Assembly: GCA_013166775.1 (NCBI GenBank)
Contig: JABLTJ010000014.1
Location: 84,254-125,360 of the forward strand
Origin: Promethearchaeati archaeon
Lineage (GTDB): Archaea; Asgardarchaeota; Heimdallarchaeia; Heimdallarchaeales; Heimdallarchaeaceae
Direction of reading: 5' to 3'
DNA: 41,107 nt
The position numbers and the translations under genes were made by a program. Below the pieces are notes generated by a model, which saw only the letters and a program-made list of their open reading frames with translations, made no database searches and was not told the DNA's origin. How positions within the stretch are numbered: the first letter of the stretch is position 1; each line of letters starts with the position of its first letter. This document shows, piece after piece, positions 15,313-23,232 of the stretch.

Positions 15313-16239
15313 GTGAATCTTGAAGAAAGCAAATTAGTAACTCAAAAAGATAAACAATCTCGTCTGAAAAAAAAGATAAAAATCTTAGTAATCGCTCTAA
15401 TTATTTTATCAGCAGTATTTATCCCAACTGCTTTTATTATTCTTTTTACTGTCCCATTTGATGCAGCATTAACCATATATGTAATTCTCATTGGTTTTAT
15501 TTATATTCCAATTGGAGGAGTAATGGTAATTACAACGGACATTTTTATCTGGTTATATATTCATGAAAAATTTGAAACAAAAGATTACATTGGATTTAAC
15601 ATATTTGAAAATAAAAGAGTAATTTTATCCATAATTATACTTACAATTATCTCATGCTGGTTAGCAAGTGTTATAATAGATATTAGGATCCTAATTTCAC
15701 CGGAAGAATTTTTTGATTTAACAATAACATCAGACTATGTTTTTCTTTCAGGTATAGTGTTATTAGCATGTTTTATTTATATACTTGGAATAAATGTAAA
15801 AGAGATAAAGAAAGCATCAACTACCTCTTCTTTACTACTGTTCTTCTACTGTATAATAAAAATACCTCACTTTAGTGAGATTTTCTTGAGACGATTGAGA
15901 GGGTTTCTACCCTTTACATTTGTTGTTTATTCCTTACTAATTTTTGGAACCATATTGATTTTTTATATATTGAAAAAAGTGACTAATTCAAAAATAATCT
16001 ATTTAATTCTTGGTTTTGGATGGGTTCTAGTTTTAATTGATATAATCTATTATGTTTCAGTATATTTTGCAATAGTCAGATGGCAAGGTTATCATGTGAT
16101 ATTCTTATTCGAGATTTCTTTAATCATACTTAGTATTCTAGTTTTTGTAATCTCACTCATACATATTCTATTTATACTCCTTTTCAAAAGAGAAAAAAAG
16201 TTAAGTCCTTCATTAGAGAGCCAAGTGTTAAACACATAA
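15313..16239 (+). CDS. multi-pass membrane protein (tandem paralog 2)
   Basis: This 308-aa protein of about eight TM helices has the same arrangement as its upstream neighbour, including a charged N-terminus (MNLEESKLVTQKDKQSRLKK), KILVIALIILSAVFIPTAFI as helix 1, and a Lys-rich tail. The two genes look like a diverged tandem duplication. GTG 15313 is the start, 26 nt from a TATA-like box. No functional motif is recognised. Confidence 0.65.
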   Translation: MNLEESKLVTQKDKQSRLKKKIKILVIALIILSAVFIPTAFIILFTVPFDAALTIYVILIGFIYIPIGGVMVITTDIFIWLYIHEKFETKDYIGFNIFENKRVILSIIILTIISCWLASVIIDIRILISPEEFFDLTITSDYVFLSGIVLLACFIYILGINVKEIKKASTTSSLLLFFYCIIKIPHFSEIFLRRLRGFLPFTFVVYSLLIFGTILIFYILKKVTNSKIIYLILGFGWVLVLIDIIYYVSVYFAIVRWQGYHVIFLFEISLIILSILVFVISLIHILFILLFKREKKLSPSLESQVLNT

Positions 16240-16295
16240 AGTTGGATTTTTAAAGTCTCTTTTTCTGAAAAATACAATTATAGCTGGGATTATGT

Positions 16296-17381
16296 TTGAA
16301 TTGGTTTATAATCACAAGTACAAAGTGCAATCTATTGTGCAGATACTGTATGAATGAACCTCATCCTAATCTACCCTTAGAACCAGATTGGAAGGTTAAG
16401 GAACTACGGGAGTTTCTAGCTTCTGATGATTCTCCTACTATAGCTTTTTATGGAGGAGAGCCATTATTGAATTGGCAGTTAATACAAGATGTAATCAATC
16501 AAATTCCAGCTCAACATTTTACAATTCAATCTAATGGATTATTACTGAAGAAAATTCCTAGTGAATATCTTACTAAATTCTCTTCCATCTTAGTTTCTCT
16601 CGATGGTGATAAAGAGATAACAGACTTGAATAGAGGGAAAGGAATTTATGATAAAGTTGCTAATAACATCAAAGATATCAGAGCTAGAGGATTTAAAGGG
16701 GATTTAATTTCTAGAATGGCAGTTTCCGAAGACTCAAATATTTTTGATGATGTTCTCCATTTACTAAACGATCCAGATTTATCATTTGATAATGTACATT
16801 GGCAGATAGATTGTCAATGGGATGAGGGTATGAATGTTAGATGGAAAGATTTCTCAGGTTGGATCGAAAAGTATAATCAAGGAATATCGAAACTTGTAGA
16901 CTATTGGCTAGAAGAAATGAAGGAGGGCATAGTGAAAGGAATTGTACCTTTTCTTGGTACCTTTAGACACATTCTCAACAAAACAAAAACAAGTTTGCCT
17001 TGTGAGGCTGGGTTAACAAGTTTTGCTATCAGAACCGACTCAAAAATTACTTTTTGTCCTTTACCGCCTGAGTATGAGGAGACAGTAATGGGAGATATTT
17101 ATAATTCAACTCCAGAGAGTTTAGAAAATTCTGTTAAAGTGAAGAATCCTTGTCCTGACTGTGAAGTATTCAATCTTTGTGGAGGAAGATGTTTGTTCGC
17201 TAATCTCTACAAACTCTGGGGTGAAGAAGGATTCAGTCTTGTATGTAAAACAGTTAAACATTTAGTAAATGAGCTCCAAAGAATTGAAGGAGATGTTATA
17301 AAATTAATTCAATTAGGAATTATTAAGAGAGAAGATTTTGATTACCCAACCTATAACAATACAACAGAAATAATTCCTTAA
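16296..17381 (+). CDS. radical SAM enzyme with SPASM-type C-terminus (putative peptide modifier)
   Basis: This 361-aa protein has the radical SAM cluster CNLLCRYC (C11, C15, C18), the GGEP motif (53-56) and IQSNGLLL and LVSLDGD strands. The C-terminal cysteines C236, C254, C286, C289, C295, C299 and C317 (including CPDC and CGGRC) form a SPASM-like auxiliary Fe-S region. Such enzymes usually modify peptides or mature other enzymes; an archaeal group of this size (AF1577/Mhun_1560-like) is annotated as putative peptide-modifying. No precursor peptide is evident nearby. The start is TTG 16296, about 26 nt from a gaaaaataca box. Its stop overlaps the stop of the convergent regulator gene. Confidence 0.85.
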   Translation: MNWFIITSTKCNLLCRYCMNEPHPNLPLEPDWKVKELREFLASDDSPTIAFYGGEPLLNWQLIQDVINQIPAQHFTIQSNGLLLKKIPSEYLTKFSSILVSLDGDKEITDLNRGKGIYDKVANNIKDIRARGFKGDLISRMAVSEDSNIFDDVLHLLNDPDLSFDNVHWQIDCQWDEGMNVRWKDFSGWIEKYNQGISKLVDYWLEEMKEGIVKGIVPFLGTFRHILNKTKTSLPCEAGLTSFAIRTDSKITFCPLPPEYEETVMGDIYNSTPESLENSVKVKNPCPDCEVFNLCGGRCLFANLYKLWGEEGFSLVCKTVKHLVNELQRIEGDVIKLIQLGIIKREDFDYPTYNNTTEIIP

Positions 17382-18310
17382 ACAACCCATAAAATATCAA
17401 CGATTATCTGATCATCCTCTTCTTGTTTTCGTAATATCCCCTGTTTTACTAAACTATTCACTGTTTGCAAAACAGATTGTTTTGTCTTTTGGAGTTGTTC
17501 TGTTAGTAGGTCTAGTGATATTCCTCCACTTCTATGTTCTTTAAGAGCTACTAGAAGTATCTCTCGTTCCAAAATAGGCATTTCAAGAATAGCTTTCATC
17601 TCATAATACTCAGGCTCAATATTCTTTTCTAAAATTTCTTGAAGCTGAGAGGATAATTTAGAAAGAGTTTCTTTATTGAAATCACTAATATCAAAAGCCC
17701 AGTTACTTAATCGAAGAATGAGTTTTCTAATCTTCTCTTTCACATCTAAGTATTTCTGGTAATAGTCTTGTGAAAGGACTAAATAGACTACAAAAGGAAT
17801 AGTAGCACCCATTTCATCTGGGATAGGGATGTAGATGGGTATTATCCATCTTTTTTCTTCTTCATCGTAGAAAGGATCAAGGAACTGATACACTCCTTCT
17901 TTTCTACGTTGGAAATAATCCTGGACAAAATCAGCAGTAAAAGTATCTAAACGAAATTGAATTGATGATTCCGGCTTTGCAGTAGAGAAATTCATAAGGT
18001 AGTCTCCATTTTCAGATTGGTAGCTTACAAGATTAAAATTCAATCCTGCAGAGATAACTTTGTTTACTTTTTCTATGGTAATCTGTAAACGTGGAGGAAG
18101 TTGTTTATCAGGAAGAGAACTTCTTACGAAACCAACAGTAATGTGCCTTGTATTAGAAACTTTCTTGATAAAGGGGAAAGTTACATCTTTACCAACAATT
18201 TGAACATAACCTTCTACTTCATCTCCTCCTTCAATATAGGATATCCAAGTAGGTATTGTTATTCTGTTAGATGAAGTAACAGCTGCTTCAAAGGATATTG
18301 GTAGCTTAAT
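17378..18310 (-). CDS. AbrB-like plus winged-helix transcription regulator, non-canonical start
   Basis: The frame that ends at 17378 stays open to a TAG at 18323-18325. Its first residues are clearly coding: FEAAVTSSNRITIPTWISY followed by IEGGDEVEGYVQIVG, an AbrB/SpoVT-type swapped-hairpin DNA-binding pattern. The C-terminal 70 residues (ILEREILLVALKEHRSGG, LLTEQLQKTKQSVLQTVNSL, VKQGILRK) form a winged helix. No ATG, GTG or TTG exists between the upstream stop and TTG 18043, which would delete the whole AbrB domain. An ATT at 18310 gives a 310-aa protein with the right N-terminus and lies about 30 nt from a TATA-like box (18336-18343). I therefore place the start there; a lost start codon or sequence error is the alternative. 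Confidence 0.65.
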   Translation of the reverse strand: MKLPISFEAAVTSSNRITIPTWISYIEGGDEVEGYVQIVGKDVTFPFIKKVSNTRHITVGFVRSSLPDKQLPPRLQITIEKVNKVISAGLNFNLVSYQSENGDYLMNFSTAKPESSIQFRLDTFTADFVQDYFQRRKEGVYQFLDPFYDEEEKRWIIPIYIPIPDEMGATIPFVVYLVLSQDYYQKYLDVKEKIRKLILRLSNWAFDISDFNKETLSKLSSQLQEILEKNIEPEYYEMKAILEMPILEREILLVALKEHRSGGISLDLLTEQLQKTKQSVLQTVNSLVKQGILRKQEEDDQIIVDILWVV

Positions 18311-18387
18311 GTTCTTTCGCCTCTACTCTAGTTCGTTTAATAATGAAGAAGATAGTTTTTGAAGATAAAAATCTTTGTACGTAAGTA

Positions 18388-19128
18388 TCATTGGTCTGAT
18401 TTTGCTTTTTCAGCATCGTAGACATCAAAACCTTCTGCAATGGGTGGAGCTCTTTTTTCGAAAAATTGTTTTTTGGCTAAGTAAATTAATACTATACAAT
18501 ACAGAATGAAGTTGATGAAGGGAATCAACCATCCCCAATAACCAATAGCTACTACTAGACAGAAGACTCCTACTATTAAGAGAAAAACTAGCTCTGCATG
18601 TCGAGCTGTCAGTGTTGTGAATGGGAGCATTAAGTCAGAGAAATCTGGCATACCAAAATAAATCAGACAGAAGATTAAGTAAGCAATCATCCACTGTCCA
18701 TAGATAAAATCTATCGAGATAAAGAAGTCCTTGAAATCACCGTGGAAGTTTATTAGGAGTGCAACAAAAGCGAAATTAAATAGAGGTGCTATACCGATTA
18801 TAAAAGCATGCCATACGTTCTTCAGTTCTCCTGATAGACTTTGTGAGGTGACATCCCGCAGAGCAAAACTCATATGAAAGTTTACTTTAACTTGGTAACC
18901 CAGCATTTTGATAGCTAGAGAATGGAAGAGTTGATGAAAGAAAGCACCAGGAAAAGCTAGGAGATTAAAGTATTTTTTGATATTTTTAAATAGCATATCT
19001 GTGAGTAAATCCCATAAGAATTTGGACAAGAACAATGTAAAAACAACCAATATTGTTAGTTTTACAGTTCCATTAAATATTCCTACTAAAGCTTCATACA
19101 TATTTGTTAATATCGGAGGTATTGGCAT
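18388..19128 (-). CDS. M50-like multi-pass membrane protein with HQLFH in place of HExxH
   Basis: This protein of about 246 aa has roughly six TM helices. After the first helix comes FPGAFFHQLFHSLAIKMLGY (59-78), which matches the site-2-protease/M50-type motif HExxHALxAxxLG except that Glu is Gln (H65-Q66-L-F-H69). GIAPLFNFAFVALLI follows, like the GPxxN segment of M50 proteins, and MPDFSDLMLPF sits where the NPxDG motif is expected. The two His remain but the catalytic base is lost, so it is probably an inactive relative or a scaffold. ATG 19128 is chosen because the upstream 15 codons of the open frame fall within the preceding gene; it overlaps that gene by 35 nt. Assignment to M50 is by motif only. 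Confidence 0.6.
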   Translation of the reverse strand: MPIPPILTNMYEALVGIFNGTVKLTILVVFTLFLSKFLWDLLTDMLFKNIKKYFNLLAFPGAFFHQLFHSLAIKMLGYQVKVNFHMSFALRDVTSQSLSGELKNVWHAFIIGIAPLFNFAFVALLINFHGDFKDFFISIDFIYGQWMIAYLIFCLIYFGMPDFSDLMLPFTTLTARHAELVFLLIVGVFCLVVAIGYWGWLIPFINFILYCIVLIYLAKKQFFEKRAPPIAEGFDVYDAEKAKSDQ

Positions 19129-19975
19129 TATTTGCACTCTCTTCCATTTTACCCAAACCCAGAAGACCGGCAATATTTTTCTTGCGAATTAAACCTCTAT
19201 AACGATAAACTTTCCTCTTTAGAAAATCTAATTCGATGTTGAACTCATCTTTAACAATGAGCCAAATTGTGTTGGTAACACTGCGATCAAAGATGAAAAA
19301 TGGAAGTAAAGAGGACACTATAACTAATGCAGCTAATTCTATGTCAATACGAGGAACTACACGTTCGTCTATTAAGAAGAAAGCTTTATCTTGTAAACGA
19401 TCTAAATCCTCTTCGAATTCAGGGAAGAGGAGAGCGAGAACATTTATGAATTGAGAAACTCTGTCCTTAAGCAAAGGACTGTAAATATTCTTATGCTTGC
19501 GTTGAATGTATCCAGCAGCGATAAGATCACTTTGAGTCTTTTTCACGGAAAAGAAACTGAAAATCTTAGTTTTTCTGATATCAAGCAACTCCCTTACATA
19601 TTCGATATGTTTGGGAGAAAGTTTACTACCCACAAGTGATAAGCGATAATCGAGAAGTGCTAAGTAGTGGATAGCAATATGATTCTTAGTAAAGTAACGT
19701 TTGTCATAGTCATCAATTAAATCAGGTAAAAATCTCTGAAATTGGATTAGAACTCCAGAAACAATCTTATCAGGATAGAATTCTAAGAAGCAATTTGCAA
19801 CTTTTGTAGCGAAATCCATTATTTTGTTGAAACGTTCTTCCTCAGCATCAACAAAATAACTTTTAACTATACTTGCTTTGCGCAATCCAGGGGAAAGAAT
19901 TTGCGAGAGATCATGGGGAGATATATATGTCCCCAATTTCTCCTCGGCTTTTACAGCCAGTGATTCAGTTGCCAT
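19094..19975 (-). CDS. helical protein of unknown function, coupled to the M50-like gene
   Basis: This 293-aa, probably all-alpha soluble protein belongs to no family that I recognise. The segment IELAALVIVSSLLPFFIFDR followed by KRKVYRYRGLI faintly recalls the second cyclin repeat of TFIIB-like factors, but no zinc ribbon or other support is present, so I do not assign it. AAGGTG lies about 8 nt before the ATG at 19975. Its 3' end overlaps the start of the M50-like membrane gene, so the two products are probably made together. Confidence 0.65.
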   Translation of the reverse strand: MATESLAVKAEEKLGTYISPHDLSQILSPGLRKASIVKSYFVDAEEERFNKIMDFATKVANCFLEFYPDKIVSGVLIQFQRFLPDLIDDYDKRYFTKNHIAIHYLALLDYRLSLVGSKLSPKHIEYVRELLDIRKTKIFSFFSVKKTQSDLIAAGYIQRKHKNIYSPLLKDRVSQFINVLALLFPEFEEDLDRLQDKAFFLIDERVVPRIDIELAALVIVSSLLPFFIFDRSVTNTIWLIVKDEFNIELDFLKRKVYRYRGLIRKKNIAGLLGLGKMEESANNANTSDINKYV

Positions 19976-20040
19976 CTATGGATACACCTTACCATGTCTT
20001 CAAATAACAAAAAGGTACCACCTTTTAAGAAACTACTTAG

Positions 20041-20140
20041 AAAAATTGCAGTTTTTTTGCAGTTTACGTCAAGAAATTTCTTGCGGGGTTTAAATACATC
20101 AGATTTTTTGAAGAATGTTTTTATAGTTTTTTCACTATCT
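20041..20140. repeat. 100-bp perfect tandem repeat, copy 1
   Basis: This copy is identical base for base to 20141-20240. It contains a short internal repeat (ttgcagttt twice), a 14-bp palindrome CAAGAAATTTCTTG (20070-20083), and two TATA-like boxes (gtttaaata near 20088 and tttttatagt near 20118). Because 100 is not a multiple of three, any frame through both copies changes phase, so the repeat is not protein coding. Confidence 0.97.
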
Positions 20141-20240
20141 AAAAATTGCAGTTTTTTTGCAGTTTACGTCAAGAAATTTCTTGCGGGGTTTAAATACATC
20201 AGATTTTTTGAAGAATGTTTTTATAGTTTTTTCACTATCT
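20141..20240. repeat. 100-bp perfect tandem repeat, copy 2 (promoter of the beta-helix gene)
   Basis: This is the exact second copy, directly abutting copy 1. Its last TATA-like box (near 20218-20227) lies about 30 nt before ATG 20253 and is the likely promoter of the beta-helix gene. The palindrome recurs at 20170-20183. The element ttgcggggtttaaata is also found, slightly changed, before the next beta-helix gene (near 21780). Confidence 0.97.
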
Positions 20241-20252
20241 TAACTCAACGAA

Positions 20253-21764
20253 ATGCCTGCTGATCAAAACAAGAAAAATGGTTACAAGAATAAAAAGAAT
20301 ATCAAGACAAGGATTATAGGAATACTAGTTATATTAGTTATTATAATTGGAACTGTAACAATATCACATTTTTCTTCATTGGAGCCAGAAATAGAATATC
20401 CAGAAATAAAACAAGGTGCATATTTAGAAATTGGAAATAGCAGTAATTTCACTGATTATGGATTGCTTGGCAATGGATCTCTTGAGAATCCGTATATAAT
20501 AGAAAATCTGACTATTAGTAATTATGAACAAGGGATATCTATATGGAACATCATAGAGAATGTAACTATTAGAAATTGCATCATGACTAACAATATAGTT
20601 GGTATCAATATACATGGAGTTGAATCAAGTGTTATTAAAATCTTTAACTGCACTATTGAATCACAATGGCAGTTAAGTGATGGGATAGAACTCTGGAGTT
20701 CAAATGAACAAATAGCGGGAAATATTATCCTAATTAACAACACTATAGATGTGGATAATAATGCTTTGAAAATTCCTGGTGGTCGTCGTTCTAAAGTTAA
20801 CTCTACAATCTTAGAGAATCAGTTCATAAATGGATATATATCTGTTGCAGGACAAGTTAATGCAAGAATATACAACAATATATTCGTACAAGGAGGTGTA
20901 AGTACTTATCTTACTCCATATATTCATATAGAAAACAATTCCTTTGAGAATGGTACTATCTTTGTGTCGGATTCAGATTTAATAGAAATAAGAAACAACT
21001 CTTTCATAAGAGGTGGGATTTCATTCTTTTATATCAAAGAAAATCAATTAGAGAATTGCATAGTAGAGTATAATTATGTTAACAAACGAGAAATAAAGAT
21101 TTTCAGAAATTTAAATAACACAGAAATTATTGATATGAATTTTGGTGAGATTATCCTTTTTGATTGTGAAAATACTAAAATTAAAGACAATAGTATCACT
21201 CATGCATCTGTAGGAATATCGATTCACCATAGTAAAAATATCACACTAGAGAATAATCAATTGACTGAAAATTATGAGTATGGAATTGTATTACTTGATT
21301 CTGATTCTTGCGAGATAATAAACAATGAGTTCAAATTCTGTGAGAGAGTTGGTATAGTTTTACAAAATACAAATAATACTCAAATAGTTAACAACACGTT
21401 TATAGAAAATAAATGTCATGGAATTTATTTAGTAAATTCTTTTGATTGTTTAATATATAATAATCACTTTATCGATAATAATATAGTTTGTAAAAAACAA
21501 GCTTACGATTCCAATGGAAACAATTACTGGTATAATCCAGGAACAAAGAAAGGAAATTATTGGTCAGACTGGTCAGGAATTGGGAGTTATAGAATCAATA
21601 ATTATAAAGAACATCCAAAAGATCTTTATCCCTTAAGGAATAGTCCATATGGAAAACGAAAGATGTGTTTAGGAGAATGGATGGCAATAACACTATTACC
21701 TCCAATAATGTTGATTGCTTATTTCAGAAGAATGAGAATTATAAATAAATTTGGAAAACAGTAA
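20253..21764 (+). CDS. NosD-like right-handed beta-helix surface protein, membrane anchored
   Basis: This 503-aa protein has a basic N-terminus and TM/signal anchor (IIGILVILVIIIGTVTI, about 26-42). The entry motif is EIGNSSNF...GNGSLENPYIIENLTIS, followed by about 15 short beta-helix rungs rich in Asn, Ile and Gly (for example NCIMTNNIVGINIHG, NITLENNQLTENYEYG). The closing motif is GNYWSDWSGIGSYRI...KDLYPL, and a C-terminal TM helix (MAITLLPPIMLIAYF) ends in basic residues. This is the carbohydrate-binding/NosD-type fold common in archaeal cell-surface proteins; many NxS/T sites could be glycosylated. It is preceded by the duplicated 100-bp promoter region and followed by a broken paralog. 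No enzymatic residues can be assigned. Confidence 0.85.
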   Translation: MPADQNKKNGYKNKKNIKTRIIGILVILVIIIGTVTISHFSSLEPEIEYPEIKQGAYLEIGNSSNFTDYGLLGNGSLENPYIIENLTISNYEQGISIWNIIENVTIRNCIMTNNIVGINIHGVESSVIKIFNCTIESQWQLSDGIELWSSNEQIAGNIILINNTIDVDNNALKIPGGRRSKVNSTILENQFINGYISVAGQVNARIYNNIFVQGGVSTYLTPYIHIENNSFENGTIFVSDSDLIEIRNNSFIRGGISFFYIKENQLENCIVEYNYVNKREIKIFRNLNNTEIIDMNFGEIILFDCENTKIKDNSITHASVGISIHHSKNITLENNQLTENYEYGIVLLDSDSCEIINNEFKFCERVGIVLQNTNNTQIVNNTFIENKCHGIYLVNSFDCLIYNNHFIDNNIVCKKQAYDSNGNNYWYNPGTKKGNYWSDWSGIGSYRINNYKEHPKDLYPLRNSPYGKRKMCLGEWMAITLLPPIMLIAYFRRMRIINKFGKQ

Positions 21765-21778
21765 AACTATTGAAATTT

Positions 21779-21794
21779 ATTGTGGAGTTTAAAT
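21779..21794 (+). promoter_or_regulatory. promoter-like element shared with the 100-bp repeat
   Basis: ttgtggagtttaaata here matches ttgcggggtttaaata in each copy of the 100-bp repeat at 14 of 16 positions, and a T-rich agattttttta follows in both places. It lies ahead of the broken beta-helix gene, pointing to a common ancestral promoter. Confidence 0.5.
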
Positions 21795-21838
21795 ATGAAT
21801 TCTTTTCTACACAGATTTTTTTATAGATTAATCCAATA

Positions 21839-23174
21839 GTGTGTAAGATTTTGATATCAAAGATTCAGAGAGAGGATATGAAGTATGTTCCCAAAAAGAG
21901 TTATATGCAAGTTTTCAAAAATAACTGTAGCTATAATTCTTATGGGATAGTTCTAGCTGACATTTCGAACTCAAATATAAACGATAATTTTTGTTTTGAT
22001 AATCACAAGGGAATATATACAATCAGTTCAGAATGCATAAACATTCTTAGGAATAATTGTACTAAAAGTACTCGTTATGGAATTGAGTTAAGAGAGTAGA
22101 AATCTACTAGTCAGAGAGAATTTTTGTAAACAGAATGAAGAAGTAGGGATAACACTTTCTCTTGGATTGGAAGATATCAAAGTACTAAACAACACTTGTT
22201 TGAGAAACAAATGGGGTGGGATATATATTCTATCATATGAAAATGTCAGCATAGAATCTAATTATCTGATAGAAGATGGTTTTAGAGTACACTATACTAA
22301 AGGACTAGACAAATTAAGAATGAGATGGAATAGTGTCAACAATAAACCAGTTGGTTTTTTTTCAAATATTGGTGAAGAAGAGATTATTAATCGAGAATTT
22401 GGACAATTATTTCTAGTCAGTTGTGAATCCTTAATTGTTAAGAATTTAGAATTTAGCAAAGTTCTTGTATCAATCTATGTGATTAACTGTGACTATGTAA
22501 CTATTCAGAACTGTAAAGTACTAGATAATAAAGCAGACTGTATGGTTGTTCGCAATTCAAGAAACACTATTATTAAAGATAATTTATTTTGGAGTAGATA
22601 TAGTTGCGATTCAATTGTCTTATTTTCATGCAAAAAGACTGTGATTAGGAATAATACATGTAAATCAAGTACAAAAAATTATGGTCCTGATGGGATTAAA
22701 TTCTTTAATTCAAATTGGACAGTTATAGAAGGAAATTGGATATTCAAAAACAGTTTTGGAATTTTTGTTGCAGAATCGTCAAATTGTACAATTACATATA
22801 ATGTAATAGAAAATAATTCTGCATATGGAATATATATGCGAGATCATTCAGACGATAATTTAATTCATCATAACTCTTTCATTCATAATAATTATGGTGG
22901 TGACTCTCAAGCACTTGATAAAGGGAGCAATAATACTTGGTTTGATCCATTGACAAAAGAAGGAAACTATTGGTCAGACTATGATGGAGAAGGAAATTAT
23001 AGTATTGCAAGTTCTGCAAAATCCAAAGATCCTTATCCCCTAAACGAAGATTTAGATAGAATTCACAAAACTGATTTTCAATTTGTCATATTTCCCCTCT
23101 TTCTAATAGTTATTTCCTTAACAATTCGAAGGAAAAAAAGGAAAGGAAAACAAATCTATCTTCAAATTCATTAA
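21839..23174 (+). pseudogene. second NosD-like beta-helix gene, frameshifted and N-terminally truncated
   Basis: The first frame (21839-22099) gives beta-helix rungs ending STRYGIELRE-stop. The second frame is open from 22092 and continues the same rung (ESRNLLVRENFCKQNEE, GITLSLGLEDIKVLNNTC) through 335 more residues to GNYWSDYDGEGNYSI, DPYPLNED and a C-terminal TM (FVIFPLFLIVISLTI). Restoring two bases in the AGAGAG run at 22091-22096 joins them exactly (IELRE-SRNLL). The N-terminus lacks the signal anchor and the PYIIENL entry block, starting at GTG 21839 with MCKILISKIQ. So the gene is both truncated at the front and broken by a 2-base loss, unless the dinucleotide run acts as an on/off switch. 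Confidence 0.75.
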
Positions 23175-23202
23175 AACCTATCATTTGTTTAATCTGATAA
23201 AG

Positions 23203-23210
23203 CATATAAG
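23203..23210 (+). promoter_or_regulatory. TATA-like box of the double-GNAT gene
   Basis: catataag is centred 26 nt before ATG 23233, supporting that start rather than the upstream in-frame TTG. Confidence 0.5.
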
Positions 23211-23232
23211 TGTCCAATATTTGCCACATTCT

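Noticed and set aside
19094..19975. TFIIB/cyclin-fold transcription factor
   Set aside because: Only a short segment resembles the second cyclin repeat; there is no zinc ribbon or first repeat, so the function is left open.
19994..20263. 89-codon open frame through the 100-bp repeats
   Set aside because: It spans two identical units whose length is not a multiple of three, so the same bases are read in two different frames; the peptide is Phe-rich and has no coding character.
20253..23174. Asn-rich repeated rungs read as a DNA repeat or CRISPR array
   Set aside because: The periodicity is at the protein level (beta-helix rungs) with varied codons; there is no conserved DNA repeat with spacers.
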